64,000 nt of DNA from assembly GCA_015060905.1 (NCBI GenBank), contig SUXQ01000001.1, positions 159,256-223,255 of the forward strand. Direction: 5' to 3'. The translations under genes were made by a program, and so were the position numbers. The notes under the pieces were generated by a model that made no database searches, had not been told where the DNA came from, and saw only the letters and a program-made list of their open reading frames with translations. This document shows, in pieces, positions 26,441 to 35,642 of the stretch. The first letter of the stretch is position 1; the number at the start of each line of letters is the position of its first letter. Source of the stretch: Bacteroidales bacterium (GTDB lineage Bacteria; Bacteroidota; Bacteroidia; Bacteroidales; Bacteroidaceae).

Positions 26441-26441
26441 G

Positions 26442-29400
26442 TTACTGTTCGTGGCGCGCCAGCCACTTATACACGATAGGAATAATATATACGTTAAGCA
26501 GCGTCGAGGTAAAAAGACCACCGAGCACAACAATGGCCATAGGACTCTGAATCTCGTTACCCGAGGATGAGCCGCTTATCACCATAGGCACAAGAGCAAG
26601 CGCCGAGGTAAAAGCTGTCATAAGAATAGGTGTCAGGCGGTCGGCCGAGCCTATGCGTACAGCATCTTCAAGCGTAACACCCTCGGCACGCAGATGCTGG
26701 TAGCGCGACACAAGCAATATTCCGTTGCGCGTGGCAATGCCGAAAAGAGTTATAAGGCCTATGATGGCAGGAATACTCATAACTCCTGAAGAAAAATATG
26801 TTGCAACAACGCCACCGATGAGTGCCAACGGCAGGTTGAGCATCACCACTGCCGAGAGTTTCATGCTCTTAAACTCGCCACACAGCAGTGCAAATACCAC
26901 GCAAAGAGCGATAAAAGAGGTCAGCCACAGGGTGCGGGCGGCACTCTGCGCACTTTCAAACTGACCGCCATATTCGAGACGGTAGCCCTCGTCAAGAGGA
27001 AGCTCTTTATCGAGTAATTCTATAATATTATCGACAACACCATTGACGTTGCCGCTGGCAATATTGGCCGAAACTACAACCTTGCGCTGCACATTCTCGC
27101 GGCTGATGGCTGCAGGACCGCCGCACGAGACGACGCTTGCAACCGCCTCGAGAGGCACTTTTTTACCATCGTGCGTGTCGATGAGCGCATCCTTTACACC
27201 CTCCATACTGTCGGTATTATCGTGCGAAAGTCGCAGTATAAGGTCGAAACTGCGCTCCTCCTCGTAAATCTCGCCCAACTTTTTACCGGGGAAGGCCGCC
27301 TCGACAAAGGCGTTAAACTGCTCCATGCTGATGCCATAATGCGCAAGACGCTCGCGGTCGGCGCGTATCTGCAACTGCGGAGTCTCAACCTGTTGCTCTA
27401 CGTTGAGGTCTACAACCTCGGGCATCGAGGAGAGAATCTCTTTTACTTTATTCCCGAGGGTAAAAAGGGTACTAAGGTCGGGGCCGAACACTTTTATGGC
27501 AAGGTCGGCCTGTGTACCCGACACCATATGGTCGATGCGGTGCTCCAGAGGCTGTCCCACAGATGTAACAACGCCGGGAATAGTTGCAAGGCGGCTGCGA
27601 ACATCTTGCAGAAACTCGCTCTTCGGGCGGGTCGAAAGTTCGAAATTTACATCAATTTCGGCACCGTTGGAGGTCTGAGAATGTTCGTCAAGCTCGCCAC
27701 GACCGGTGCGCCGCGCAGTGCTTGTAACCTCGGGAATCTGCAAAAGTTCCTTTTCTATAAGAGTACCTATGCGGTTGGATTCTTCGAGCGAAACGCCGGG
27801 GCGCGACACTGCCGAAATAGTCAAGGCACTCTCGTTAAACTCGGGCAGGAAACTACGTCCCATAAAGGCAAACAGTGCCAATGACATTGCAAGCAGGGTG
27901 GCAACAGAGAAAATAATAGCCTTTGACCGTCTGAAGGCCCTATCGAGCGACACAGAATATTTTGCGAGTAACCACTGCTCGACCCAATTTTTTCTTTCCT
28001 GACGTTGCAGATATTTTTTGCCCGAGAGCAACCATTTGCACATGAGCGGAGTAACGGTCATTGCTACAAGCAACGACATTAGCAACGATATTATATAGGC
28101 AATGCCCAGAGGCTTAAGCATACGTCCCTCGAGTCCGCTCAGGAAGAAGAGAGGCATAAAGGTTACAATGATAATGAGCGTAGCATGAATGATAGAGGAG
28201 CGAATCTCGGAAGATGCCTCAAAGACTATGCGCATGGACGAAAGACGCTGTTCGCGTGGACGCGCATGATTCTCGCGCAGACGTTTATAGACATTCTCAA
28301 CGTCAATAATAGCATCGTCTACCAATGAACCAATAGCTATGCACATTCCACCAAGAGTCATAGTGTTTATATCCATATTCAGCAGATAAAGGGCTATGAC
28401 AGTTCCAAGCAGCGATAGAGGAATTGCGACGATGGAGATAATCGTCGTACGCAGACTCATAAGGAACAGGAACAGCACCAGAATGACACAAACGGCACCC
28501 TCAATCAAGGCCCTGCTGACATTATTTACCGAGGAGTGTATATAGTCTGCCTGACGGAAGATTTTTGTATCGACCTTGACATCTGCGGGCAAGGACTTTG
28601 CGACGCTCAGAAGGTTGCGCTCTATATTTTCGGTAACATTAAGTGTGTTTATTCCCGGTTGCTTGGAAATAGAGAGAATAACCGAGGGAGTAGCATTCTG
28701 CGAGGCGTAGCCCATTCTGACGGCTCCGGCGATACAAACATCGGCAACGTCGGCAACCGTTACCGGACGACCATTATGCATCTTCACAAGCGTGCGCCCA
28801 AGCTCCTCAACGTCGTTCGAACGTCCCATTCCTCGCAGCGCATACTCGTTGCCATACTCTCGCACCACGCCTCCGGCAGTATTATTGCTCATGGAAGCAA
28901 CGGCTGTCTCAAGTTCGGACATTGTAACGCCGTACAACGACATTCTGCCAACGTTGGCAAGCACCTGATACTGCTTAAAGTCGCCTCCGATGATGGTTAC
29001 CTGCGAAACGCCTCCGGTGGCAAGAATAGCCGGCTTAAGCACCCACTCGGCAAGCGTGCGCACCTCCATAAGCGAGGTTGTATCGGCCTGAAGGCCTATA
29101 AAAAGAATTTCGCCCATCACACTCGACTGCGGAGCGAGCATGGGAGAAATACCCTGAGGAAGGGCGTCGGACAGCGTAACAAGCTTTTCGCTTACAACTT
29201 GTCGCGCCTTATAAATATCGACCCCCCAATCAAATTCGACCCACACGAACGAAAAGCCCTGTGAAGATGTTGAGCGCACGCGACGTACGTTGGTTGCGCC
29301 GTTTACCGCAGTCTCTATGGGGAAGGTCACTAGGCGTTCAACCTCTTCGGGTGCCATTCCTGTGGCGTCCGTAAGCACAACAACTGTGGGCGAGGTAAGG

Positions 29401-29522
29401 TCGGGAAAGACGTCTACTTCTATTTTTTGCACCGAGTAGATGCCGCCTATCGTCACAAGCAGCACTATCAGCATTATCGCCAACTTATTGTTGAGCGAAA
29501 ATTTTATTATTGCATTTAACAT
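26442..29522 (-). CDS. RND heavy-metal efflux pump, CusA/CzcA family
   Basis: Inner-membrane proton-driven exporter of 1026 aa with two large periplasmic loops and twelve helices. Family marks: QKIEVDVFPDLTSPTVVVLTDATGMAPEEVERLVTFPIE at the N-terminus (read in parts), GSLVDDAIIDVENV in TM4 with the proton-relay Asp residues, and GGVVATYFSSGVMSIPAIIGLI in the second half. The adaptor gene is 18 bp upstream. The ion (Cu+, Zn2+, Co2+ or Cd2+) cannot be told from the sequence, although the His-rich adaptor favours Zn or Cu. No outer-membrane factor gene is nearby. Confidence 0.92.
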   Translation of the reverse strand: MLNAIIKFSLNNKLAIMLIVLLVTIGGIYSVQKIEVDVFPDLTSPTVVVLTDATGMAPEEVERLVTFPIETAVNGATNVRRVRSTSSQGFSFVWVEFDWGVDIYKARQVVSEKLVTLSDALPQGISPMLAPQSSVMGEILFIGLQADTTSLMEVRTLAEWVLKPAILATGGVSQVTIIGGDFKQYQVLANVGRMSLYGVTMSELETAVASMSNNTAGGVVREYGNEYALRGMGRSNDVEELGRTLVKMHNGRPVTVADVADVCIAGAVRMGYASQNATPSVILSISKQPGINTLNVTENIERNLLSVAKSLPADVKVDTKIFRQADYIHSSVNNVSRALIEGAVCVILVLFLFLMSLRTTIISIVAIPLSLLGTVIALYLLNMDINTMTLGGMCIAIGSLVDDAIIDVENVYKRLRENHARPREQRLSSMRIVFEASSEIRSSIIHATLIIIVTFMPLFFLSGLEGRMLKPLGIAYIISLLMSLLVAMTVTPLMCKWLLSGKKYLQRQERKNWVEQWLLAKYSVSLDRAFRRSKAIIFSVATLLAMSLALFAFMGRSFLPEFNESALTISAVSRPGVSLEESNRIGTLIEKELLQIPEVTSTARRTGRGELDEHSQTSNGAEIDVNFELSTRPKSEFLQDVRSRLATIPGVVTSVGQPLEHRIDHMVSGTQADLAIKVFGPDLSTLFTLGNKVKEILSSMPEVVDLNVEQQVETPQLQIRADRERLAHYGISMEQFNAFVEAAFPGKKLGEIYEEERSFDLILRLSHDNTDSMEGVKDALIDTHDGKKVPLEAVASVVSCGGPAAISRENVQRKVVVSANIASGNVNGVVDNIIELLDKELPLDEGYRLEYGGQFESAQSAARTLWLTSFIALCVVFALLCGEFKSMKLSAVVMLNLPLALIGGVVATYFSSGVMSIPAIIGLITLFGIATRNGILLVSRYQHLRAEGVTLEDAVRIGSADRLTPILMTAFTSALALVPMVISGSSSGNEIQSPMAIVVLGGLFTSTLLNVYIIPIVYKWLARHEQ

Positions 29523-29540
29523 AGCTGTTCCTCCCTTATA

Positions 29541-31070
29541 TTAATGAACGTGTCCTGCATGAGGGTCGAGCGCGCCCGCACCCTGAGCCAACTTAAGCGA
29601 AACGGCACCATTGGTAACCACACGTTCGCCCTCGGAAACGCCACTGAGAATCTGAACATTCTTCCCATCGTTTGTTCCTACGGTCACAAGGCGTTTCTCG
29701 AACATTATGGGCGTATGCTGCACAAACACAAAGAAACGTCCCATTTCCTCGACAAGCGCACTGCGAGGAACAACAATGGCACTCTCGTCCGACGGTGCGA
29801 TAAGGTACATATTAACCACATTGCCGGGAACAACGCCTTTGAGATTTTTTGTCATCACCGTAACAGGAATCATATTGCAATCATTCTGTATGCCGCGTCC
29901 GATGCCCACTATACGTCCGTCTGTCTGGGCAAGAGAGTAGCATGTGCCGTCGTTAAGCTCGATATTTACATCCGCGAGGTTGCGCAGAGCCTGGGCGTGA
30001 CGCACGGATACTTCGCAGAAAAGCTGAAGTTCTCCGTCGCGCTGCAATGTTGCAAGCGGAGTACCCTCGGCAACATAATCGCCGCCGGCAACGGCAATGT
30101 CCGATAGATAGCCTGCTGCGGGGGATTTTAACAGCATCTTGCCGCTTTTGAAATTTTTGTTCAAATTCTCGTATACAGCCTTTGCCTGCAAGTAAGATGC
30201 CTCGACAGACTGAAACTCGCCCAGAGTGACAATTTGTGTCTTAACAAGCTGGGCCTTGCGCTCGTACTCGCCTTTGAGATAATTGTAACGGCTCTCGGCC
30301 TCGGCAAATTTTATTGCGGCATTATCGTTGGTAACGTCGCCCGTCTCCATGATAAAAAGCGACTCGCCCGCCTTGACGGTGCGGCCTACGGCTACTGCAT
30401 TGTTGTAATGTACCCTGCCGCTTGTAGCCGCCACGATGGTGGTGATATTCTCGGGAGCGTTTGATACACGCGCCGCGCCTTTGACAACTTTATTCACAGG
30501 ACGCACCGTAGCTTTTTCCACTGCAAAGTCTATCTTCCAGCTTTGTTCTTTTGTAAAAGTAACCATATTGCTGCCATGCTTGTGCCCCGCGTCGGAAGTA
30601 TGATGATGATGCTCTGCATCGTACACAGTAACAGTCGTTGCAGCCTCGGCGAGCTTGCCCCGGAGGGGGACTTTACAAATAATATAGCCCTCGCCACCTT
30701 TTTCGGGGATTATATTGCAACGATAGATTCCCGGGGAAACTTTTTTTGCAACACTTTTTACAGAAGTTCCGGCAACGGTAAGCACAAAAGTAATCTCGTC
30801 TGTCTCGACAGGCTTAAAATTTCCCAGATGGGTAACATGTGCAAGAATGAATGTCTCCTCGCCCGCATGCAGCTTGCCAACCTCGGCAAAAAGTTCGATG
30901 GAGTCGCCGTATGCAACAATGTTAAGCGGCTCGTGTGAGTGGTCGTGTCCTTCGTGTGAATGGTCGTGCCCGTCGTGCGAGTGGTCGTGTCCTTCGTGCG
31001 AATGTCCGCCACAATTTACAAATGCCACAGAGAGGGCAAAAGCAAATATCAATAAAAATATCTTTTTCAT
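29541..31070 (-). CDS. RND efflux periplasmic adaptor with His-rich N-terminus
   Basis: Membrane-fusion protein that links the RND pump to an outer-membrane channel, 509 aa, lipoprotein (FVNCGG, Cys 20). Residues 22-47 are a His/Asp/Gly/Ser/Glu repeat (HSHEGHDHSHDGHDHSH and on), a metal-binding tail. The barrel-sandwich (lipoyl) parts are near residues 205-240 (GRVHYNNAVAVGRTVKAGESLFIMETG) and 315-340 (AAGYLSDIAVAGGDYV), with a helical hairpin between them. A second His cluster, HHHHTSDAGHKH, lies near residue 155. Next gene is the pump; an 85-bp gap separates it from the small His/Cys-rich gene upstream. Confidence 0.9.
   Translation of the reverse strand: MKKIFLLIFAFALSVAFVNCGGHSHEGHDHSHDGHDHSHEGHDHSHEPLNIVAYGDSIELFAEVGKLHAGEETFILAHVTHLGNFKPVETDEITFVLTVAGTSVKSVAKKVSPGIYRCNIIPEKGGEGYIICKVPLRGKLAEAATTVTVYDAEHHHHTSDAGHKHGSNMVTFTKEQSWKIDFAVEKATVRPVNKVVKGAARVSNAPENITTIVAATSGRVHYNNAVAVGRTVKAGESLFIMETGDVTNDNAAIKFAEAESRYNYLKGEYERKAQLVKTQIVTLGEFQSVEASYLQAKAVYENLNKNFKSGKMLLKSPAAGYLSDIAVAGGDYVAEGTPLATLQRDGELQLFCEVSVRHAQALRNLADVNIELNDGTCYSLAQTDGRIVGIGRGIQNDCNMIPVTVMTKNLKGVVPGNVVNMYLIAPSDESAIVVPRSALVEEMGRFFVFVQHTPIMFEKRLVTVGTNDGKNVQILSGVSEGERVVTNGAVSLKLAQGAGALDPHAGHVH
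30936..31010 (-). repeat. Coding tandem repeat for the His-rich segment of the efflux adaptor
   Basis: About three imperfect copies of a 24-bp unit (GAATGGTCGTGTCCTTCGTG and variants on the plus strand) encode HEGHDHSH-type octapeptides. Copy-number variation by slippage would change metal-binding capacity without a frameshift. Confidence 0.75.
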
Positions 31071-31155
31071 AGTTATATACTGTTTTTCGATTATTTAAAA
31101 TATTATACCTGATGCTGCGCACAATACGCGGCACGTTCCAACCAAACAGGCGGAA

Positions 31156-31575
31156 CTAACAAACAGTATGTGGCGGAGCGCGTAAAGATAATACCTTTGC
31201 CTCGCTGTCCGGGATTTTCAGATTAAGATAGGGTGGAGCATGCACCGCGTCGGCGAATGACAAGCACAGTTTCATGCTAATAGAAAGTATCGCGGGAGAA
31301 AAATCACAATCCTGTGTATGTTTATAGTAGTCAAGCTCTTCACAGGCTTTCAACTGACAAAAAGTGTGCTCTGCAGGGCAATCCTCACAATGGTCGTGAC
31401 TTTTTTCACATCCATCCTCGCACGCCCCGACGCCAAAATGCAAGGTCTCTACAACCGTATCGCTTCCCGACAGGTGTAACGTATGATGATGATGGGGTAA
31501 CACCCTGAGTGTCAGCAGTAACAGCATTACCACCGACAGGGACAAAGAGGATATTACACGCATCTTTCCAAGCAT
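31156..31575 (-). CDS. Small exported His/Cys-rich protein beside metal efflux genes
   Basis: About 139 aa. The start at 31575 lies one base beyond the upstream kinase stop; MRVISS at 31563 is an alternative. A hydrophobic N-terminal segment (SLSLSVVMLLLLTLRVL) is followed by HHHHTLHL and a Cys/His cluster, CEDGCEKSHDHCEDCPAEHTFCQLKACEELD, given here in two overlapping pieces: CEDGCEKSHDHCEDC and PAEHTFCQLKAC. I associate this pattern with the DUF6769 type of proteins that accompany cation-efflux genes in Bacteroidetes. Likely a periplasmic metal-binding or sensing accessory; the function is inferred from composition and position. Confidence 0.65.
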   Translation of the reverse strand: MLGKMRVISSLSLSVVMLLLLTLRVLPHHHHTLHLSGSDTVVETLHFGVGACEDGCEKSHDHCEDCPAEHTFCQLKACEELDYYKHTQDCDFSPAILSISMKLCLSFADAVHAPPYLNLKIPDSEAKVLSLRAPPHTVC

Positions 31576-31576
31576 A

Positions 31577-32506
31577 TTACTTAAGCTTTTTATAGGCCTC
31601 GGCCCACGATTTTTCAATATAATTATCCATCAACGTACAAGCGTGGGCACTAAAATCAATGCCGCATTTTATTATTGCGTCCCATCCGTCGAGCGACAAA
31701 TTAAGAAGCTCTTCGCGTGTGACGCCCGAAGAGAGCAGTCCATAAACAACGCCTGCATTGAAATTGTCGCCGGCACCTACACTGCTTACAACCTTTACGG
31801 CGGGAACAGCATAATCGGCAATAAAATCGCGCGTGAAAAGTTTCACACCCTCGCCACCATGCGTACAGATGAAGTTGGACGAATAGAATTTTATTTTCTC
31901 TTTATACACGCAGGCTGCATCGTTCATTCCGTAAAGAACATTAAAGTCGTCTATGGAGCCACGAACAACATCTGCATATTCGAGATTTTCAATCAACGCC
32001 TCGCTCAGTTTAAGCTTTTCCGCAGCGTGATTCTTACGGAAATTCACGTCGTAGTATAGTATCGCGCCACAGTTGCGAGCATATTCCAAAAAAGCCTTTA
32101 CCCTGTTGCGCAACAAAGGATTAAGCACGAAATAAGAGCCGTAAATTACAATGTCGCCAGCCTCTATTTTCGGAAACTCAATATCAAGATGAGTCGTGGG
32201 GGCTCCCTTGTGGAAAATATATTCCGCGTCGTTATTCTTGTCGAGAAAAGCAAGAGATACAGGGGATTTTGCATCGTCGTAACGATAAATATGCGACGCA
32301 TCCACTCCGCTATCAACCAGACTATCGACGACAATGTCTCCCACGCGGTCGTTGCCAACCTCGCTGACAAGAACCGCATCCGCGCCCATGCGTCCAAGAG
32401 AGATTATGCTGTTAAAGACAGAGCCGCCGGGCACAGCCTTCATAGGTTGGTTGTCTTTGAACAAAATATCGAGAATAGTCTCGCCTATTCCTATCACTTT
32501 TTTCAT
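31577..32506 (-). CDS. PfkB-family carbohydrate kinase (fructokinase-like)
   Basis: Cytoplasmic ribokinase-fold sugar kinase of 309 aa. Both family signatures are present: the glycine-rich GGSVFNSIISLGRMG (about residues 27-41) and the C-terminal VSSVGAGDNFNAGVVYGLL, whose Asp is the catalytic base. The IGIGETILDILF start resembles fructokinases. It overlaps the LOG-family gene by 4 bp and is followed 1 bp later by the His/Cys-rich gene, so it belongs to the long minus-strand series. The sugar substrate is not certain. Confidence 0.9.
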   Translation of the reverse strand: MKKVIGIGETILDILFKDNQPMKAVPGGSVFNSIISLGRMGADAVLVSEVGNDRVGDIVVDSLVDSGVDASHIYRYDDAKSPVSLAFLDKNNDAEYIFHKGAPTTHLDIEFPKIEAGDIVIYGSYFVLNPLLRNRVKAFLEYARNCGAILYYDVNFRKNHAAEKLKLSEALIENLEYADVVRGSIDDFNVLYGMNDAACVYKEKIKFYSSNFICTHGGEGVKLFTRDFIADYAVPAVKVVSSVGAGDNFNAGVVYGLLSSGVTREELLNLSLDGWDAIIKCGIDFSAHACTLMDNYIEKSWAEAYKKLK

Positions 32507-33045
32507 TTTTCGTCAGCAATTATATTTTTTAGTTCTTCGAGAGTGGTTGCTACAGCAAAATATCTATCAGGTTCGCCACGCAAGAAACCCTTCTTTTTAA
32601 ATTCGGCAAGTGCGGCAAGCATGCTGTCCCAAAAATTATTAACATTGTAGAATATTACCTTTTTATTGTGGTAACCTATTGTCGCCGAAGCAATCACATG
32701 AAAAACTTCGTCTAACGTGCCGAGGCCTCCGGGCATTGCCACCAGAATGTCGCTGCGATAAAGAATAGCATCCTTACGCTCGCTGAGGTTACGCACTTGT
32801 ATACATTCGTCGAGCAGGGTGCTTACGCCGCCGCGACTGACAAGAATATCGGGAACAACGCCCACGATGCGTGCCCCGGCACTCTTGGCTGCCGATGCTG
32901 TTACCTCCATTAGCCCTTTTGCTGCGCCACCGTATATAAGCGTCATTGCTTCGCCGCCCAGCCACATCCCAAATTCACGGGCGGCTGCCACGTAAAAATC
33001 ATCTATCGTCTCGGATGCTGCACAGAAAAGACCAATTTTTTTCAT
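32503..33045 (-). CDS. LOG-family (TIGR00730) nucleoside-5'-monophosphate phosphoribohydrolase-like protein
   Basis: Rossmann-fold protein of 180 aa. The family motifs are GGAAKGLMEV near residue 40 and MPGGLGTLDEVF near residue 98, which holds the catalytic Arg/Glu region of LOG enzymes releasing base from nucleotides such as AMP or cytokinin precursors. The ATG at 33045 is chosen because the extension to 33072 would run into the ABC exporter gene. It follows that gene by 4 bp and overlaps the kinase gene by 4 bp. Confidence 0.88.
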   Translation of the reverse strand: MKKIGLFCAASETIDDFYVAAAREFGMWLGGEAMTLIYGGAAKGLMEVTASAAKSAGARIVGVVPDILVSRGGVSTLLDECIQVRNLSERKDAILYRSDILVAMPGGLGTLDEVFHVIASATIGYHNKKVIFYNVNNFWDSMLAALAEFKKKGFLRGEPDRYFAVATTLEELKNIIADEK

Positions 33046-33049
33046 ACTC

Positions 33050-34894
33050 TCAGGCAAGGCTCTGCATGTCATTCAGACGTTTATACACTCCGTTAAGCTG
33101 CAAAAGTTCATCGTGCTTGCCACGCTCAACAATGCGTCCCTCCATAAGCACACAAATTTCATCGGCATTTTTGATGGTCGAGAGTCGGTGGGCAATGGCA
33201 ATGGTTGTTCTTGTCTTCATCAGACGCTCGAGAGCCTCTTGCACCAAACGCTCGGACTCTGTGTCAAGAGCCGACGTTGCCTCGTCAAGAATAAGGATAG
33301 GCGGGTTTTTAAGTATGGCGCGGGCAATGCTTATACGCTGACGCTGACCACCGGATAGCAGACAGCCTCTGTCACCCACATTAGTATCGTAGCCATTTTC
33401 CGTAGCCATGATAAAGTCGTGGGCGTTAGCAATTTTAGCAGCTTCTATCACCTGTTCCATCGTTGCATTTTCGACTCCGAAGGTAATATTGTTGTAGAAA
33501 GAATCATTGAAAAGTATCGCCTCTTGATTGACGTTACCGATGAGCGAGCGCAAAGATTTTACGGTCATTGCCTTTACGTTCACTCCGTCTATAAGCACCT
33601 CTCCCGAAGTAACATCGTAATATCTGGGAATTAAATCCACAAGAGTGGACTTACCCGAGCCCGACTGTCCGACAAGTGCAATAGTCTTACCCTTTTCAAT
33701 GGAAATATTAATATCATTAAGCACATTTCGTTCGCCATCGTACGAGAAAGAAAGATTGCGTATCTCTATTCCCTTCTCCATTCCTTTTATAGAAACAGCA
33801 TTCTTTTCTTCGACAATAGGATTCTCGCTGTCAAGAATTTTGTCTATACGCTCCATCGAGGCCAATCCTCGCGGAATATTATACGATGCTTTTGAGAATT
33901 CTTTCAGAGGGTTAATAACGCTGTAAAGTATTGTCAGATAATAGATAAACGCCGGTGCCGAAATTGGGGAATTGTTGCCGAGGATGAGCGTTCCGCCGAA
34001 CCAAAGGACAATTACAATTACACAAGTGCCCAGAAACTCGCTCACAGGGTGTGCCATTGCCTGGCGCATAGTAACGCGCATTGTTGCGTTGCGCAATTCG
34101 TTGCTCACCTTCAGGAAGCGCTTGGACATTTTTTTCTCGGCAAGGAAGGCTTTCACAATGCGTAAACCGCCGAGCGTCTCTTCCATCTGCGACATTGTCT
34201 CGCCCAGCTTCGACTGAGCAACCAACGATTTTTGTTTCAGTTTACGTCCGACAAGGCCCATAATCCACCCCATCACAGGAATTACAGTCAATGTAAAGAG
34301 TGTAAGCTCCCAACTTATGTAAATTAGTGTGGCAAAATAGATTATAATATAAATGGGGTTTTTAATCAACATATCTATTGAGCCGGCGATAGAATTTTCA
34401 ACCTCTACAACGTCGCCACTCATGCGGGCAATAATATCTCCTTTTCTCTCCTTTGAGAAAAAGCCCAAAGGCAGGCTCAGCACCTTGTCGTACAACTGAG
34501 TGCGAATATCGCGTACAACACCTGTGCGCAGTGGAATTATCGCTGCCGACGATCCAAAATAGCATGCAGTCTTAAGCAGTGTCATTACCGCAAGAAAAAC
34601 TCCCAAAAGCAGAAGCGTCGTCGAGGGACCCATTGTTTCTATGAAGTTGTTGAGATAGAAATTGGCGTTATTCTTTGCAATTTCGCCCAAATTATCCATA
34701 GATACTTCGCTCCAGGGAATAAACTCCACAGCAACTACCTCTTCTATCTTGAAGAGAATCTGCAAAATAGGAATTATTATCGCGAAAGAAAATACGTTGA
34801 GCACAGCCGACATTAGCGTGAATATCAACGAAAGAATAAGCGATTTTTTATACGGAGGAATATATCTTTTCAGGACTTTAAAAAACTCTTTCAT
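33050..34894 (-). CDS. ABC exporter with fused permease and ATPase (MsbA-like)
   Basis: Half-transporter of 614 aa that acts as a homodimer in the inner membrane. Residues 1-320 are a six-helix exporter domain. The ATPase shows Walker A (GQSGSGKST, about 413), the signature LSGGQRQR (about 515) and Walker B (ILILDEATSALD, about 533), followed by the H-loop IAIAHRLSTIKNAD. This layout is typical of MsbA-like lipid flippases, and the single housekeeping-type copy fits lipid A export, but multidrug export cannot be excluded. It is the first gene of the minus-strand series that runs to the RND pump. Confidence 0.88.
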   Translation of the reverse strand: MKEFFKVLKRYIPPYKKSLILSLIFTLMSAVLNVFSFAIIIPILQILFKIEEVVAVEFIPWSEVSMDNLGEIAKNNANFYLNNFIETMGPSTTLLLLGVFLAVMTLLKTACYFGSSAAIIPLRTGVVRDIRTQLYDKVLSLPLGFFSKERKGDIIARMSGDVVEVENSIAGSIDMLIKNPIYIIIYFATLIYISWELTLFTLTVIPVMGWIMGLVGRKLKQKSLVAQSKLGETMSQMEETLGGLRIVKAFLAEKKMSKRFLKVSNELRNATMRVTMRQAMAHPVSEFLGTCVIVIVLWFGGTLILGNNSPISAPAFIYYLTILYSVINPLKEFSKASYNIPRGLASMERIDKILDSENPIVEEKNAVSIKGMEKGIEIRNLSFSYDGERNVLNDINISIEKGKTIALVGQSGSGKSTLVDLIPRYYDVTSGEVLIDGVNVKAMTVKSLRSLIGNVNQEAILFNDSFYNNITFGVENATMEQVIEAAKIANAHDFIMATENGYDTNVGDRGCLLSGGQRQRISIARAILKNPPILILDEATSALDTESERLVQEALERLMKTRTTIAIAHRLSTIKNADEICVLMEGRIVERGKHDELLQLNGVYKRLNDMQSLA

Positions 34895-35020
34895 AGCAAT
34901 GTGTTTGTATTTATTGTTAATATTTCGCGAAGATAGCGATTTTTATCCGTTTAATGCTATTCTTTTAACTTTTTAATACAAAGTAACAACTATACTTGCC
35001 AAGAATTGCTGCAAATATCT

Positions 35021-35028
35021 TATTTTTG
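35021..35028 (+). promoter_or_regulatory. -7 promoter element TATTTTTG before DUF4294 gene
   Basis: It matches TAnnTTTG and ends only 5 bp before the ATG at 35034, so transcription would start at or next to the start codon and give a leaderless mRNA. No good -33 TTTG is seen at the expected distance. Confidence 0.35.
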
Positions 35029-35033
35029 CAAAG

Positions 35034-35633
35034 ATGAAAAGCACCGTCTCAAATATTCTCATACTTTTGCTTGCTCTTTTGTTGTCGATGCCCGTAAAGG
35101 CACAAGACGACGGAAGAAGTGCATATATTGTCGGTGCTGCAACGCACAAAGGCGAAACAATTCCGCATATAAAACTACCCACTGTATATATTTTTACCCC
35201 ATTGAAATTCAAGAATAAGCGCGAGAGGACAAGATACGACCGCCTCGTCCACGACGTTAAAAAGACACTGCCGTTGGCAACGGAAATACGAAAAATAATC
35301 ATAGAGACATACGAAACTTTACAACTTTTACCCGATGAAAAGGCGCAAAATAAGCATTTGGAAAAGCTGGAAAAGGAACTTAAAGAAACATATACCCCAA
35401 AGATGAAAAAACTATCGCTGCGACAAGGTAAACTGCTCATAAAACTCGTAGACCGTCAATGCGACCAGAATGCCTATCAGTTGATAAAATTATTCATGGG
35501 CTCTTTTAAAGCTGTTTTTTATCAATCGTTCGCCTCGCTATTCGGCGCGAGCCTGAAGAAAACTTACGACCCTATGGGCGAGGATAGTCTCACCGAAAGG
35601 GTTGTAATACAAGTACTTTCCGGGGAATTATAG
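35034..35633 (+). CDS. DUF4294 domain protein, exported
   Basis: Protein of 199 aa with a signal peptide (ending SMPVKAQ). The segment IPHIKLPTVYIFTPLKFKNKRERTRYDRL and the following RLVHDVKKTLPLATEIRKIIIETYE fit the DUF4294 family of Bacteroidetes. The middle is a charged helical region (LEKLEKELKETYTPKMKKLSLRQGKLLIKLVDRQ, seen in parts) and the end is LKKTYDPMGEDSLTERVV. The function is not known. It is divergent from the ABC exporter and only 9 bp upstream of the Sel1-repeat gene, so the two are probably cotranscribed. Confidence 0.75.
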   Translation: MKSTVSNILILLLALLLSMPVKAQDDGRSAYIVGAATHKGETIPHIKLPTVYIFTPLKFKNKRERTRYDRLVHDVKKTLPLATEIRKIIIETYETLQLLPDEKAQNKHLEKLEKELKETYTPKMKKLSLRQGKLLIKLVDRQCDQNAYQLIKLFMGSFKAVFYQSFASLFGASLKKTYDPMGEDSLTERVVIQVLSGEL

Positions 35634-35642
35634 TGCAAAAAT

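Noticed and set aside
30936-31010. His-rich repeat read as a CRISPR-like array
   Set aside because: The repeats are contiguous, without spacers, and encode HEGHDHSH in frame.
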